A DNA stretch of 64,000 bases from Calliphora vicina (taxonomy: Eukaryota > Arthropoda > Insecta > Diptera > Calliphoridae): assembly GCF_958450345.1 (NCBI RefSeq), contig NC_088780.1:374001-438000 (forward strand), given 5' to 3'. The position numbers and the translations under genes were made by a program. Under the pieces are notes generated by a model. It made no database searches and was not told the origin of the DNA. It saw nothing but the letters and a program-made list of their open reading frames with translations. The number at the start of each line of letters is the position of its first letter. Positions within the stretch are counted from its first letter, which is position 1. Of the stretch, positions 1-11,697 are shown piece after piece.

Positions 1-579
1 TAAAAATTGTGTTTATTTTTGGTCCTTTTTCATAAAATATGTTTTTCTATAATTTGACATAGATATACGGATATTTTATTATGAACTCCCACCACGATGC
101 AGATTTTGATTTGAATAAAATTTTACCACCGCAATGGGGATAAAAAAGGTACCAAAAAGGGGATAAAATTGGGAAAATACATTTTATTTGAAATTATTAA
201 GCCAATTTTGATAATTGTTTTAACATTGGCTCCTGGATTCATACAAAAATTAACTAACAGGATGTTATTTGGAACTCGAGTGAATAGGTGTATATTGGGC
301 CAAATCCGGGTAAACATTTTGGTACTTTTTTTAAAACATATTTTTTCTTGGGCACATTAACACAGATTTCAATCGTTTGAGACATGTCTGTAGCATAAAC
401 AATTTTGGCAAAATGGAGTATTTTTAAATTTCAAGCTTTAAGGGTGTTCAAGGAGGAAAAGGGAAATTGGTACTTTTTTAATATTTTAATTATTACACTT
501 ATAGACATTAAAGTTAACTGATATGCATCTTAGTGAAGTTAGTGTTAGGAATAGGGGATAATATTTAGGTACCAAAATT
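1..579. other. AT-rich non-coding, no gene seen
   Basis: I see no supportable exon. The phrase 'ggtactttttt' occurs in degraded form, as in the satellite that follows, so this may be a decayed edge of that array. It lies downstream of tincar exon 3 on the minus strand and is probably part of a further tincar intron (inference). Confidence 0.4.
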
Positions 580-2765
580 TGTGAACTGAACTATAGGTAC
601 TTTTTTGTTCTTCTAATGCTACTTTTTTGAAATTTCTATAACAATGGACTTAGAAACATGAAATTAAACATATATGAATATAGAAACATGAAATAAAGCT
701 TATATATAAACCGAGTGAGTGGAAAACCACAAGTGTGGGTTTTTTGGTACTTTTTCTATATTCTAATGGTACTTTTTTGAATTTTCTATAACTGTGGACT
801 TAGAAACATGAAATTAAGCATATATGGTCCTAGGTGAGTGAGAATTCTAGGGGGAGACTTTTTGGTACTTTTTCTTTATTCTAATGGTAGTTTTTTGAAT
901 TTTCTATAACAATGAACTTAGAAACATGAAATTAAGCATATATGGTCCTAAGTAGGGATGCCAAACGTGACTGGGTTTTACAAATCCCGGGATTCGGGAT
1001 TTTAGAAATGTAAATCCCGGGATTCCGGGATGTCAATACACATCAAGTTCAACAATAAAAACCATTTATTTCGTTAATACACTAAGTAGAAATATACAGC
1101 TCAATTATGAATAAAAATTCCGCGGGAGTTTTTTCCCTTTTCTATATATTATTGGATTTCAATGAGAAAAAACTCCCGGGGAACAAACTCCCGCGGAATT
1201 TTTTATTCATAATTGGGCTGATAACAAAGAAAAACTAATGCATTGAATTAAAATATATATAAAGTATTGTGGAAACCGGGCTACATTTGTCCCTAGTCCC
1301 CATACATGGTCCCCTTCAGAAAAAGACTTTGACATTCATAATTGTCTTATAATAATTAATATAGTGATAAAATTGAATAAATAAGTTGTATATGAAAATT
1401 AATCTTTCTACCAACTCTTGTGAGGACCAGTCAATAATAATATAACCTCTATATCAGAAAATATTTTATTGTCAATAAATAATTTGTATATAATGATATT
1501 AACATAAATTTCATTCATTCAAAAATACTGATTCAAGTCCCCATAGAAGACCAAAACTACATATTGATGGTGGGTATAAAAGATTCGCCATAGCTGAATA
1601 TAACACTCTCACTTGTTTTATATTAGTATTATAAGTATGCTGAAATTTAGCTTTCTAGGTTTCATCCTAAAATATTAAAAAATCTCGTAATTTTCGGGAT
1701 TTGTTAATCCCGATCCCGAAAAATCCCGGGATTTTCGGGATCGGGATTTCGGGATTGGCATCCCTAGTCCTAAGTGAATGAGAATTCTAGGGGGAGACTT
1801 TTTGGTACTTTTTCTTTATTCGATTGGTACTTTTTGTAATTTCTTCACCAATGAACCTAGAAACATGAAATAAAGCTTATATGGAACCGAGTGAGTGGGA
1901 AACTACAAGTGGGTGCTTTTTGGTACTTTTTCTATATTCTAATGGTACTTTTTGAATTTTCTATAATATAATGGACCTAGAAATATGAAATTAAGCGTAT
2001 ATGGTCCTAAGTGATTGAAAATTCAAGCGGATACCTCATGGTACTTTTTGTTTATTCTAATGGTACTTTTTTTAATTTTCTATAGCAATGGACTTAAAAA
2101 CATGAAATTAAACATACATGGCCCTAAGTCAGTGAGAATTCTAAGGGGAGACTTTTTGGTACTTTTTCTTTATTCGAATGGTACTTTTTGTAATTTCTTC
2201 ACCAATGAACCCAGAAACATGAAATAAAGCTTACATGGGCCCGATTGAGTGGGAATCCACAAGTGGCTGCTTTTTAGTACTTTTTCTATATTCTAATGGT
2301 ACTTTTTGAATTTTCTATAATAATGGACTTAGAAATATGAAATTAAGCGTATATGGTCCTATGTGAGTGAAAATTCAAGCGGATACTTCATGGTACTTTT
2401 TCTTTATTATAATGGTACTTTTTTTTAATTTTCTGTAACAATGGACTTAGAAACATGAAATTAAGCATACAAGGTCCTAAGTCAGTGAGAATTCTAGGGG
2501 GAGACTTTTTGGTCCTTTTTCTTTATTCGAATGGTACTTTTTGTAATTTCTTCACCAATGAACCTAGAAACATGCAATAAAGCTTATATGGACCCGAGTG
2601 AGTGGGAAACCACAAGTGGAGGATTTTTGGTACTTTTTATATATTCTAATGTTACTTTTCTAATTTTTTGCAATAATGGACATATAAATATGAAATTAGG
2701 CGTATATGGTCCCAAGTGAGTGAAAATTCAAGGGCATACTTCGTGGTACTTTTTCTTTATTCTCA
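580..2765. repeat. 118-bp satellite array with 3-monomer higher-order repeat
   Basis: A monomer of about 118 bp is repeated head to tail. Each monomer contains 'ggtactttttctttattc', then 'gaaacatgaaattaagc' and a 'gagtgag' block. From about 1786 three versions alternate in order: one with 'gaattctagggggagac', one with 'ccacaagtg', one with 'gaaaattcaagcggatac'. The trio recurs about every 355 bp (near 1786, 2141 and 2496), so the array has a higher-order period. A hAT element (953-1766) interrupts it. No coding potential is credible. Confidence 0.85.
953..1766. mobile_element. Non-autonomous hAT-type element, 814 bp
   Basis: The termini are inverted: TAGGGATGCCAAACG at the left and GGATTGGCATCCCTA at the right. 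Both ends are rich in 'cccgggat' repeats. The element is flanked by a perfect 8-bp duplication GTCCTAAG (945-952 and 1767-1774) that belongs to the satellite monomer. The TIR form and the 8-bp duplication fit hAT. No transposase remnant is visible. Confidence 0.85.
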
Positions 2766-2902
2766 TGGGACCTAGAGTTTCAAAAAAAATCGAAGAATTT
2801 CAAAACCGCGGTTTCGTTTTTTTCGGTTTTGTGATAATTTTTAAATATTAATTGTTATAGAAACAAAATTAGTTGATAATATAGGAAATAATATACATAA
2901 CT

Positions 2903-2905
<3 letters not shown>

Positions 2906-2959
<54 letters not shown>
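2906..2959. repeat. (TA)n microsatellite
   Basis: An uninterrupted TA run of about 54 bases lies between the satellite array and tincar exon 3. The rest of 2766-3444 is AT-rich and shows no exon or repeat I can name. Confidence 0.95.
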
Positions 2960-2962
<3 letters not shown>

Positions 2963-3444
2963 ATAAATAAGAAAACTTTTAATGTATTTTTTTAAGAATG
3001 CATATTATACGTATTGAAAATACATATTAGAATCATGCCACTTTCATTGGTTTAAAGCACTCATTTGAGGTAATGTTGCAGATCAATGAAAACCCATGTT
3101 CACCAATGACACGCTAACGTTAAAATCATTCATGTTTTACCTAAAAAAGATACCAGTTCACTATCAGTGGCACCCATGCATTTACTACATCTGTTGCATG
3201 TTTTTTTTTTTTTGCTGGGAACTATCATATCGTTATCTGGTTTATTGGGTAGTATTGTTTAAAATTCATTATTTAGGACCTCTTTTGTAAAACACAAAAA
3301 TGTGTATGAAAACATTTACTTCAAGTTTCGTTTAAGATGAGTTAAACATTTACATGCGTTTTTTTATTCTAACAAGAACAAAACACATGCAATTTTTTCG
3401 CATCTCCAAAAAACTAAAAAGTATTTATACAACATAATATTAAC

Positions 3445-3679
3445 CTCTTGGCAGCAGACCATTTTCAATTATACGTCCTTCCAAAAGTAAACGTGGTAAA
3501 AGTAAACACATTGCTATCAAGATATGTATAAAAGCTGCCGTAGGTCCACCATGTGTCCACAACGTTCGAAATGTACCACCACGTGATTCTTCTTCTAAAC
3601 CATCATGTGGTACCATCGTGCAACGACGCTCTTTTGCAGCACTTCCCAATTTAATACCATCGTTTGCCAAGTTACCTAC
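3445..3679 (-). CDS. tinc: tincar coding exon 3
   Basis: The acceptor is TTTTTAG at about 3686-3680 and the donor GTTAAT at 3444-3439. The reading continues VGNLANDGIKLGSAAKERRC from exon 2. The exon includes a conserved-looking hydrophilic loop (HDGLEEESRGGT) and a third hydrophobic helix. Confidence 0.78.
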
Positions 3680-6600
3680 CTAAAAATAGCATAAATTTTA
3701 ATTAACTTTGTAAAAGAAAAAGTGACATTAAAGTATATAAAATGTATATTAAAAATTATATTGATGTTAATAAAGCAAATCACAACAAAGAGCTGCTGTG
3801 CTGAATGCTTTATTTTATTTTTCATCTGTTTGTAGTTTGGCACTTAGGTTTAACTAATGTGACCGACCATACATACGTCCTCTTTTTTAGAGGACAATCA
3901 TCTATTTTAACTGGCTGTCATCTATAAAATTTGTGTCCTCTATCTGTCATATTTTTCCATAATCTGTCATCTTTTGTCATCTTAATTTTTAAGAGCATGA
4001 TCAATATTTATTTTTATAAATTAAAACTCAAATCGTATAGAAAATGCCGTGCTGTGCTTGTTCTGTTCATACTCTTACTGAACTTTGAAAATAAATGGTA
4101 ACACTTAATTTCTTATTGTAAGCTTTATAAACAAATTCTGAAATTTGTTAAAAAAAATTTTTAAAATTTGAAATAGATTTTTGAAACTGCAGTAAAAAAA
4201 ATATATGTATGTACATATTTTTTTGGTCATACCTACGAATAGGTTAATGGTATTCTACGAAGAAAATAACTCAAATACAAGTAAATATGTGCATTAGGGA
4301 TATAACTTTTGACATTTTTTGCAAATATGCAAATTGGCATAGCATAGTCGAATAGAGCATTAAAAAATATGAAAAACCACGGTATTATTTTTTCGAGGTT
4401 GTTAAAAAAGTTCACGCAGCAAACGCAATAAAGTTTTTCATTCAATTTTTTCAATTATTTTGAAAAACAATATATTTTATTTTAATAATAACTGCGGACA
4501 TACTTCAAAAGATAATTTTTAAATAAGGGAAGTATCCCTCACACTTGCAAAAAAAAATATGAAATTATTTATATAATTTTTCACAGAAAAAAAATTTCGT
4601 TTATTTTAGAAATTGGTGTTATGGTGGTATGCCAAAAATTTCCTATTGTTCTTGTGTCCCAAATAGTTTAGATAGCTATTTCTTCAATCTTTCGAAAAAA
4701 AATATTTAAAAAAAATAAAAAAAATTTTAATATTTTTTTCCAAAATCAAAACCTTTTTGACTTTCTTTTAAAATGGGCCCTTTTTTTCTTAAAATAAAGT
4801 ATACATATTTTCCTTGAACACCTATTTGGTCGCTTAGTGGGATATCTATCAAAATAAATATTTTGTAACTCAAAACATACAATTTGGGCTCTTTTTGTAA
4901 TTTTTTTTTTTGCTATAAAGAAAGCTTATGTCTATTCCTTTAAGATGGCTTTGGTCGCTTAGTTGGATGCGAGTGGGATATATATCAAAATAAATGTTTT
5001 GTAACACAAGGCATACAATTTTTGAGTTAAAACATTTATTTTGATAGATATCCCACTAAGAGACCAAAAATATCTTAATATCTAGGCTTTCTTTTGAGCA
5101 AAAAAAAAAAAAATAAAGAAGGGCCCATATTGGAAAAAGTCAAGAATTGTAAGTCTTGAGTTAAAAAATATTTATTTTGATAGATATCCCACTCGCATCC
5201 TACTAAGCGACCAAAAGGGTCTTCAAGGAAAATATCTAAGGTTTTGTTTGAGCTAAAAAAAAATAAAATAAAAAGGGTCCAAAAAGTCAACAAAGTTTTT
5301 GATTTTGCGAAAAAAGTCAAAAATTTTATGTTTTGAGTTACAAAATATTTATTTTGATAGATAGCCTACTAAGCGACGAAATAGGTGTTCAAGGAAAATA
5401 TCTAAGCTTTATTTTAAGAAAAACAAAGGGCCCATTTTAAAAAAAAGTTAAAAAAGTTTTTGATTTCAGAAAAAAATATTAAAAACACAAAAATTTTAAA
5501 AACACCTCAGCTCTAACCATGTGAAATTTTGTAATAATATCTCCAATAGTTCCCGAGATACCGAATTATTTCCAAAAAAAAAAGTTTCTAAACCACTGTG
5601 CGATCTTGTTGAAAAATTGTGTCTGAATTACTATCCAATAGAACTAAATTTCATCCCGATCGGAAGACATCGATTTCAAAAGTTGGTTCACTTGACATGA
5701 AATGCCCCATATATTTTAAAAAAATTCGCTTTTATTTTAATATTTCTCAAAATATGTTAATTTTGTTCCTACATTGCTTGTTCTAGTGGTTTGAGACTAG
5801 AGTTGCCAAACGGGATTACTTAAACCCCGAAGCCTGGGATTTTTTAATTTCATACCCCGGGATTTTCCAAATCCCGTTTCTCTTTATTAAATAAGGGAAA
5901 TAGTAATTGTTGTGTGCCTTGTTCATGTATTTTGACATTCTACATGTCCGAATATCGCAAAGGGATGTTCAGCAAAGCTCAACGCCTGCCAAACTACCAA
6001 ACTCAACTAAAATCATCTTCATATGAAATTGATTTTATCCCAGATGAGGAGCTCGATCAAAATGAAAATATTTCGATTGCTCAAAGGCTAAAAGATATTA
6101 TTAATAAATGTAAAAAAAACCCCCAAATAACAATAACAAAACCAAATTATAATGTAGATTTGCAACTTACAAAAGAAATAGATCATTTTATTTCTAAATG
6201 ATCAAGAGGAAAGTACTTGCAGATTTGTTACAAGTACTTGCAAATGGTTTTGCAATTATGAAATCCGTTTTTCGGTAGCAGCATATGTCGGAATCAAAAT
6301 TCGTTCCAGAATGACAGATGAAACTATAGATACAATAGTATTCTTAAGAAGCTATTTATTTATCAAAAAAATTTATTACTTAAACTGCAAATAAACAAAC
6401 AGTTAATAAAATACACTTTTTGCAAATATAGTTCCAAAATAGGGCACTCAAATGCATTTAATATTTACATACAACATCTTTTAAATATTTTTGTATAATT
6501 TTTTAAATTTTCTACCATACTGCATTTACAGAATATAAAAACCTTGCCTTTTTATACAAGAAAAAATAAGCAAAATTGAAAAAAAAAAAAAATATAAGTT

Positions 6601-9600
6601 CGTATTTGAAAATCTGAATTTGTAATGCTATGAATAAAAAACCATCGAACAAGATGGCAATGTTATATTGAATAGAATATAGAAATATTTAGAAAATTTA
6701 ATTAGCTTTCTAATGTATTAGGTTCAAATCCGTTAAGAATTGGTTGAGTTAGAGGAAAATTACTAAAGCAAGATTTTTTTATTTTTTGGAAAAAAGGAAT
6801 TTTGCCTAAAAAGACGAAAAAACGATTTAAGAGACCACTTCCTATTCATCAATATTTAAGTGTTATACACTTAATCTACTTTTTAGAGTAGATTAAGAAA
6901 ATCGATGATCATGAGGGAATTTCGAAAAAAAATTAAAAGTGAATCTTATAATTTTAGGGATTTAGATTTCCCGTAAATCCCGAAACCCCGGGTCGGTATT
7001 TCGGGATTCTTTATCAAACCCCGCACCCCGGGAATTTCAAAAATCTGTCCCGATTAGCATCTCTACTTGAGACACGTTTAGGGCCTGGGGAATTTTTAAA
7101 AACTTTTAAATTTTGTAACCAATTTTTGTCCTTTATATCTCATTAGACCGACAATTATGCACACATTTCGATTCTTTGAAATTAAATAGTTACTTTATTT
7201 AATGGTAAAATTTTTACAAAAACTGAAAAAATTGCAAATGCACCTCAAAACTTCAGCGTCGTTGCGCCACCAGTTAACGTTATCCTATCATCCTAATATT
7301 TTAGACAACGTGTTTCAACAATACATAGAACACTACAATCTTGGAGCACTCTAATACACATACATACATGTGAACTTAAATTTTTCTATAAAATATGTAA
7401 AAAAAATTTGAATTCAAATAAATTTTTGACATTTTTCTTTATGTCATCTATTTTCATTTTCAAAATCTGGTCGCCTTAGTTTAACTCACCAATGATGCTC
7501 AGTTAAACCTAGATTATAGTAAATGAACAACGAACGTTTGTTGAGTTCATAGGCCAGATATCAAAATTACGCAAGATAAAGATTGTTGCCGTAATTATAA
7601 ATCGTTTCCGGGCCTGCCTTCAGTTCCCTCATGATACAGTGCATCTCTTTCACTGCGCCCAATTGACTTATGGTTAATTCCCGTAATTTCAACAAATAGA
7701 TATCTATCAGTGCTTAGTTACTTACGGAGTAAAAATATTTGGTAATTTTTACCCGTAGATATTGATTTGAAATTAATGTCAAGTTACCTTTTAGGTAACT
7801 TTATCTGCTGGTTATTTTACACCGTAGATATCTACATGTTGAAATTACGGGCATAAGACGACTGTAGTGGCAAAATTTTTTAAAGAAGTTAATTTATATT
7901 TGATTTTAGTTTGGATGTTATATTCATTATTAAAAAATTGTGTAGAATACAAAAAAATACAGAATTTAGGAATTCACTTTAGTCTGGTTTTTATATACAT
8001 AGGTCTATGTTCATATTTTTTAATAGATGCGTGCAAAATACCTAAAGTAAAACTCTTAATAACTTTAGAATTGTTAGTCAGAATTTACCATTTTTCATAT
8101 TACAGGATAGATTGGGCGTATTTATCCAAAGTATTGGCCACTGTTAACTGTGACCTTTTCCCGGCTTTCTGACAACATATTGTTACGTTTTAACCTTTTG
8201 AAAACGTTGGTTTATTTCCTTTAAGTAAACCGGATACTTTTGATTGCAAATAAAAGCCGCTTAGTAGTTTGAAAATTGTAACAACTCTTTATTTATTTAA
8301 AATCTACAAAAACAGAATTAAATAGTCACTCAGTGTTTTTTTTATACACGTTTATAAATTCGCAGAAATACAGACACACTTTATAATGTACACCAATTCA
8401 CTTGAAAAATGCAGCTCACTTTAAGGCACTCAGTTGATGTTTATTCGAATAGCGTCTCTGATAAACTAACTAACGACTGCAACCTCTGCCACTATTAATA
8501 GCACTGCCATCTGCACTCTAGATTGTTCTTTAACTGTCAAAGCTCGTATATTCGAAGCCTAGAGCTTTCTAACTGTCAAAACTGAATATTCGAATATACG
8601 AGTCGCAGCAAACATTCAGCGTTGCCATACTTACGATCAATGATCAACTGAAAGCTTTTATTCAATGTTAATAATGCCCACAGATATGTTACAGTTTGAG
8701 AGGCACTGCTATTTGAAAGCATTATGCAACTTTAAATCAGCCGTTAAAATCATTATATTTGAATTCAAGTACAATTTCGTAACAATATGCATTCCGAACC
8801 AAAATAACTGATCTTTTGAGGCCAAGAGTGAAGCGTATCACAGAGAGAACGTTCTGCTTCGATCGAAACAAGTAGTAGTCGGACGGGGCAAGGTCTGGAC
8901 TATAAAAATGGTGAGACAAAACTTCCCAACAACTTCATTCTAAATACATTTTAACAGGTATTGCAACATGTGGCCGAGTGTTGTCATGATGGAATATTAC
9001 AGTTTCGTGTCTGGCCGCATATTCTGGGCGTTTTTTCGGCCAATGCTGGCTTCAAACGAATATGTTGCGTTCGGTACAGGTTCCCTGTGAAGGTCTGACC
9101 AGATTTCAGCAGCTCATAATAGATAGGACACTTTTGGTCCCACCAAATATAGAGCATTACCTTAGAGCCATGAATATTTGGCTTTGGTGTCGATTCGGCT
9201 GGTTGGCCGGGCTTCACATACGATCTCTTACGCTTCGGGTTATAGCAATGGATCCATTTTTCATCGCAAGTAATGATTCGGTGCAAAAATGATTTTCTTT
9301 TATAATATTGTAAAAATTGGATAAGCGGTTAAAAATTTATATACAATTGAATTTCAGTGTTTTACACCATTCTTGTATAAAATTGTAACTTTGAACCACG
9401 ATAAATGAATTTAACATTTTAGAGCAACTTAAAATTTTGGACTACCATAAAGAACCTGTGTAACAAATTTTGAAGGTTATGGCCCGATGTATTTTCGAAC
9501 AATTTTGTTTCCTCCCAGTTACATATTACTTATTATGCGAATCCCAATATTTCACTCTTATTTTCAACATAATCTGTTTTAATGTTTTCCAACTGATAAA

Positions 9601-10245
9601 AATACATGTACTTACTTTAAAAACTGCAGAGGTAAAGAAAAATGGCAGTAATACGAAAACCAACCCAGACAAAATAATTTGTAAATTCAGCTCAGCTACA
9701 GGCTCAATTTTCCACGGAATCAGAGAACAACCTAAAAATAATATATATATGTATATATATATGTATACAATATTCAAAATACATTATCGATTTTAATAAT
9801 TACCCAAAAACCTATAAGCACCATGTACAGCTAAATATCCTTGGAATAAGGTAAGCAATACTCCATACCATATTGACCATAAAGAATTTAAATGCAAGTA
9901 ATTGTTATGATCCGGATACATCTGCGAAGAATACATACTGTTGTTGTATTTAGAATGCTTTCTTTTCGAATTCATATACTTGGCTGGCAAATAATTACTC
10001 TGTAAATTAGGATGAGATTGGTGTTGTTTATGATTTCCAGTTGAATCAGTTAAAATTGTATTCGATATGCTCGAATTTAAACTGGACGGTGCTGTTTTTC
10101 TCATAGAGATTGCTGTAGTAGATAAGATGCTAGTAGTACAATTGGAAGAATAAAAAGTGGAACTGCGATTTTTTGATTTATTTACAATGTGGTTATTATT
10201 TTCATATGTTAACAATGATCCCGTAATAGACATGTCCTTGTTCAT
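3445..10245 (-). CDS. tinc: Tincar-like multi-pass membrane protein, first three coding exons (partial)
   Basis: The product resembles Drosophila Tincar, an eight-transmembrane protein reported from cardioblasts and eye. Coding exons are 10245-9804, 9731-9616 and 3679-3445. All junctions are GT-AG and the phases fit (442 nt, 116 nt, 235 nt), giving 264 codons so far. The first ATG follows an in-frame TAA nine codons upstream. The N-terminal ~115 residues are Ser/Asn/His-rich and probably cytosolic. Hydrophobic segments follow: one from LWSIWYGVLL to the end of exon 1, one in exon 2 (ILSGLVFVLLPFFF), one in exon 3 (AAFIHILIAMCLLLPRLLL). Intron 1 is 72 bp. Intron 2 is 5,936 bp and full of transposons. 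Exon 3 ends in phase 1 at a GTTAAT donor, so the remaining exons lie beyond 3445, probably outside the window. The family name rests on remembered similarity of HLNSLWSIWYGVLLTLFQGY and GCSLIPWKIEPVAELNLQI; the exon structure is seen directly. Confidence 0.78.
3680..4629. other. tincar intron 2, 3' part, no named feature
   Basis: AT-rich intron. A stretch near 3880-3990 repeats 'ctgtcat' and 'gtcatct' motifs. I see no exon or bounded element. Confidence 0.5.
4630..5708. mobile_element. Foldback element remnant, left terminus missing
   Basis: Both orientations of the block 'gatgcgagtgggatatctat' occur: forward near 4840 and 4970, inverted near 5045, 5190 and 5360. The right end reads 'ttggttcacttgacatgaaa' then TGCCCC, followed by 'atatat', which matches the right end of the intact foldback at 12015-16358. 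The left terminal sequence is absent. It lies inside tincar intron 2. Confidence 0.75.
5798..7065 (+). mobile_element. hAT-type element, 1,268 bp, with transposase remnant
   Basis: The termini TAGAGTTGCCAAACGGGAT and CCCGATTAGCATCTCTA are imperfect inverted repeats. Flanking 8-mers are tttgagac (5790-5797) and cttgagac (7066-7073), a near-perfect 8-bp duplication. The inner flanks are rich in 'ccccggga', as in the element at 953-1766. The host sequence on either side (5709-5797, 7066-7260) is a dispersed repeat seen again in inverse orientation near 63590-63760. Confidence 0.82.
5914..6360 (+). pseudogene. hAT transposase C-terminal remnant
   Basis: One open stretch (5914-6201) encodes a 95-residue hydrophilic segment. 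It is followed in other frames by a piece reading RFSVAAYVGIKIRSRMTDET then IDTIVFLRSYL. That resembles the C-terminal hAT dimerisation region, which typically has a 'FS.AG....KRSRL..E..D...FL.S.L' pattern. The upstream catalytic core is missing, so the element is non-autonomous. Confidence 0.5.
7680..7851. mobile_element. Short TIR element (MITE), 172 bp
   Basis: The ends CCCGTAATTTCAACAAATAG and its near reverse complement (TACATGTTGAAATTACGGG) face each other, with 'gatatcta' just inside each. No convincing target duplication is visible, so the superfamily is not assigned. It lies in tincar intron 2. Confidence 0.55.
7852..8180. other. Unassigned intronic stretch with a 101-codon open frame
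   Basis: An open frame at 7867-8172 (+) would encode a hydrophobic 101-residue peptide. It begins at a non-ATG codon, recalls no family and lies antisense in the tincar intron. I regard it as chance or a decayed fragment. Confidence 0.3.
8181..8784 (-). mobile_element. Solo LTR, 604 bp (same family as 38729-39258)
   Basis: Reads TGTTACGAAATTGTACTTG ... GGTTAAAACGTAACA on the minus strand, matching the LTR at 38729-39258. Both boundaries are intact (TG...CA) and flanked by a 4-bp duplication ATAT (8177-8180, 8785-8788). No internal sequence is attached, so it is a solo LTR left by recombination. It is longer than the 530-bp copy, in part because of short internal differences around the 'ttcgaatatacgag' segment. 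Confidence 0.88.
8785..9292 (-). pseudogene. Mariner transposase remnant (DD34D type)
   Basis: The minus strand encodes the C-terminal two thirds of a mariner transposase. In order: HRIITCDEKWI with the first catalytic Asp, KPNIHGSKVMLYIWWDQK, YYELLKSGQTFTG, then HHDNTRPHVA with the second Asp, then YSPDLAPSDYYLF with the third Asp. At least one frameshift (near 8985) and an in-frame TGA after VKMYLE break it. The N-terminal helix-turn-helix region is absent, and the left side is cut by the solo LTR. It is non-functional and sits in tincar intron 2. Confidence 0.88.
9616..9731 (-). CDS. tinc: tincar coding exon 2
   Basis: The acceptor AG is at 9733-9732 and a perfect GTAAGT donor at 9615-9610. 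The exon encodes CSLIPWKIEPVAELNLQI followed by a hydrophobic helix ending in SAVFK, in phase 0. Confidence 0.78.
9804..10245 (-). CDS. tinc: tincar coding exon 1
   Basis: The exon starts at the ATG at 10245 and ends before donor GTAATT (9803-9798). It encodes the Ser/Asn-rich N-terminus and the first hydrophobic segment. Phase 1 at the end joins exon 2 to give ...YRFLGCSL. Confidence 0.78.
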
Positions 10246-10974
10246 GTAATTGATATGTATACAATATTGATTTTACGTTTCTTAATTTATATTAATCTCA
10301 TGATTAAAATGACAATTTTATGCAATTCACTGAGAGTTTCCATTGAGAGAGAAATGTATGGTAATCAATAATTCTCATCATTTTGTGTACATACATACAT
10401 ATTTACATACATATGTTTGTATAATCTGCAAAAGAAAAGAAAAATATTGTTGAAATGTAAATGGCTGACTTCATAAACGCAGTTTGCAAAGCAATATTGC
10501 AATGCATAGTGTTCATAAACTCAATAGATTTTGTTTACGCAATGTCGCAAGTTCATTATTGCATGACAATGCTTTTAAATGCGCAACATTTGTCAAATTT
10601 GAGCTTTATTTTTATTTACATATGATTCTTTAATAATTTTTGAGTTCTATGTATATTAGGGTATTCAATTAATCGGGTTTCTGGTTTAATCGAGCCAATA
10701 ATTAATTCGGTTAATAATCGGTTAATTTAAAATTATTCGATTAACAGAATAATTTCTATGTAATAGCTATTTACTAATGTTAGTTCTTCAAGTTTCTCCA
10801 ACCCACATACACCTGCCTGTTCTTATTTATTTGCAAATAAAATATGTAAATTTGTACTGCATACTTTAGGGGGCTTTTTTATTACCGTTGACTGGACTGA
10901 AAAAAAATTCAGAGTTTTACCCCGATTTTTTTTAATTTTTTTTCTTTACAAATTGTGCTGTGCCGAATTTTATA
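10246..10974. other. Region upstream of tincar, no feature named
   Basis: The tincar 5' UTR and promoter should lie here, but I cannot point to a TATA box or initiator with confidence. Near 10670-10750 a run of 'aatcgggtt' and 'ggttaataatcgg' motifs suggests a decayed TIR element. Confidence 0.35.
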
Positions 10975-11640
10975 TACCCTTCACCAAAATATACTTTAAA
11001 ATAAAAATTTTAAATATTTTTAGGTAAACAAAATTTAATTTTTTTCCAGTTGTTTTTTCGAAATTGTTTTTTAATTTTTTCTAATTTTAAAAAAATTTTT
11101 ATTTTAGTTTTTAAATTTTTTTTTTTAATATTTAATATTTTGAAAAATTCGGGTTAAAAAATATTTTTTCCGATTTTAACCCATTGTAGGTCCAACTTAC
11201 TATGGTCTTATATACGTCGTTGCACAGGTCTTTGAAATATCTATCATTAGATATCCATATTGTCTATATTAATGATTTAGTAATCCAGATATGGGTCAAA
11301 AATCGAGGTTGTCCTGGTTTTTTCCTTACATCTCGGCCATTTGCGGACCGATTTTCTCGATTTTAAATAGCAACCGAGCCGGAAGAATTTCGGAGATATT
11401 GATGTATCATTCGTGTATGTAAGTTATTTGGGGGCTTCAGAAAGTTGATTTCAACACACAGACGGACAGACGGACATGGATATATCGACTCCGCTATCTC
11501 TAACGATTCAGAATATATATACTTTGTGGGGTCGCAAATGAAAAATGTAGAAATTACAAACGAAATGACAAACTTATATATACCCTTGCCACTCATGGTG
11601 AAGGGTATAACAAGTAACAGAGCTATGTATATAATCTTAT
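10975..11640. mobile_element. mini-me-like dispersed repeat
   Basis: Starts 'tatacccttcaccaaaatat' and ends 'gtgaagggtata'. Inside it has 'cagacggacagacggacatg', then 'tatatcgactccgctatctc', then 'tatatatactttgtggggtc'. The same modules recur at 18011-18350. Dipteran mini-me elements are known to carry GTCY and TA proto-microsatellites, and this copy has the GTCY part in short form (on the minus strand). The boundaries are approximate. Confidence 0.65.
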
Positions 11641-11697
11641 ATACTCTTCACCAAAGTATACCTTAATTGTATGTTGAAAAAAATAACAACAAAAATA

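Noticed and set aside
1..3444. Further tincar exons left of exon 3
   Set aside because: I searched for a reading that continues the membrane protein after ...ENGLLPR and found only satellite, hAT and AT-rich sequence.
7867..8172. A 101-codon hydrophobic protein antisense to tincar
   Set aside because: No ATG at its start, no family match, and it sits in a repeat-rich intron.
9470..9796. A plus-strand gene of 108 codons
   Set aside because: It overlaps tincar exon 2 and its splice sites on the other strand and resembles nothing known.
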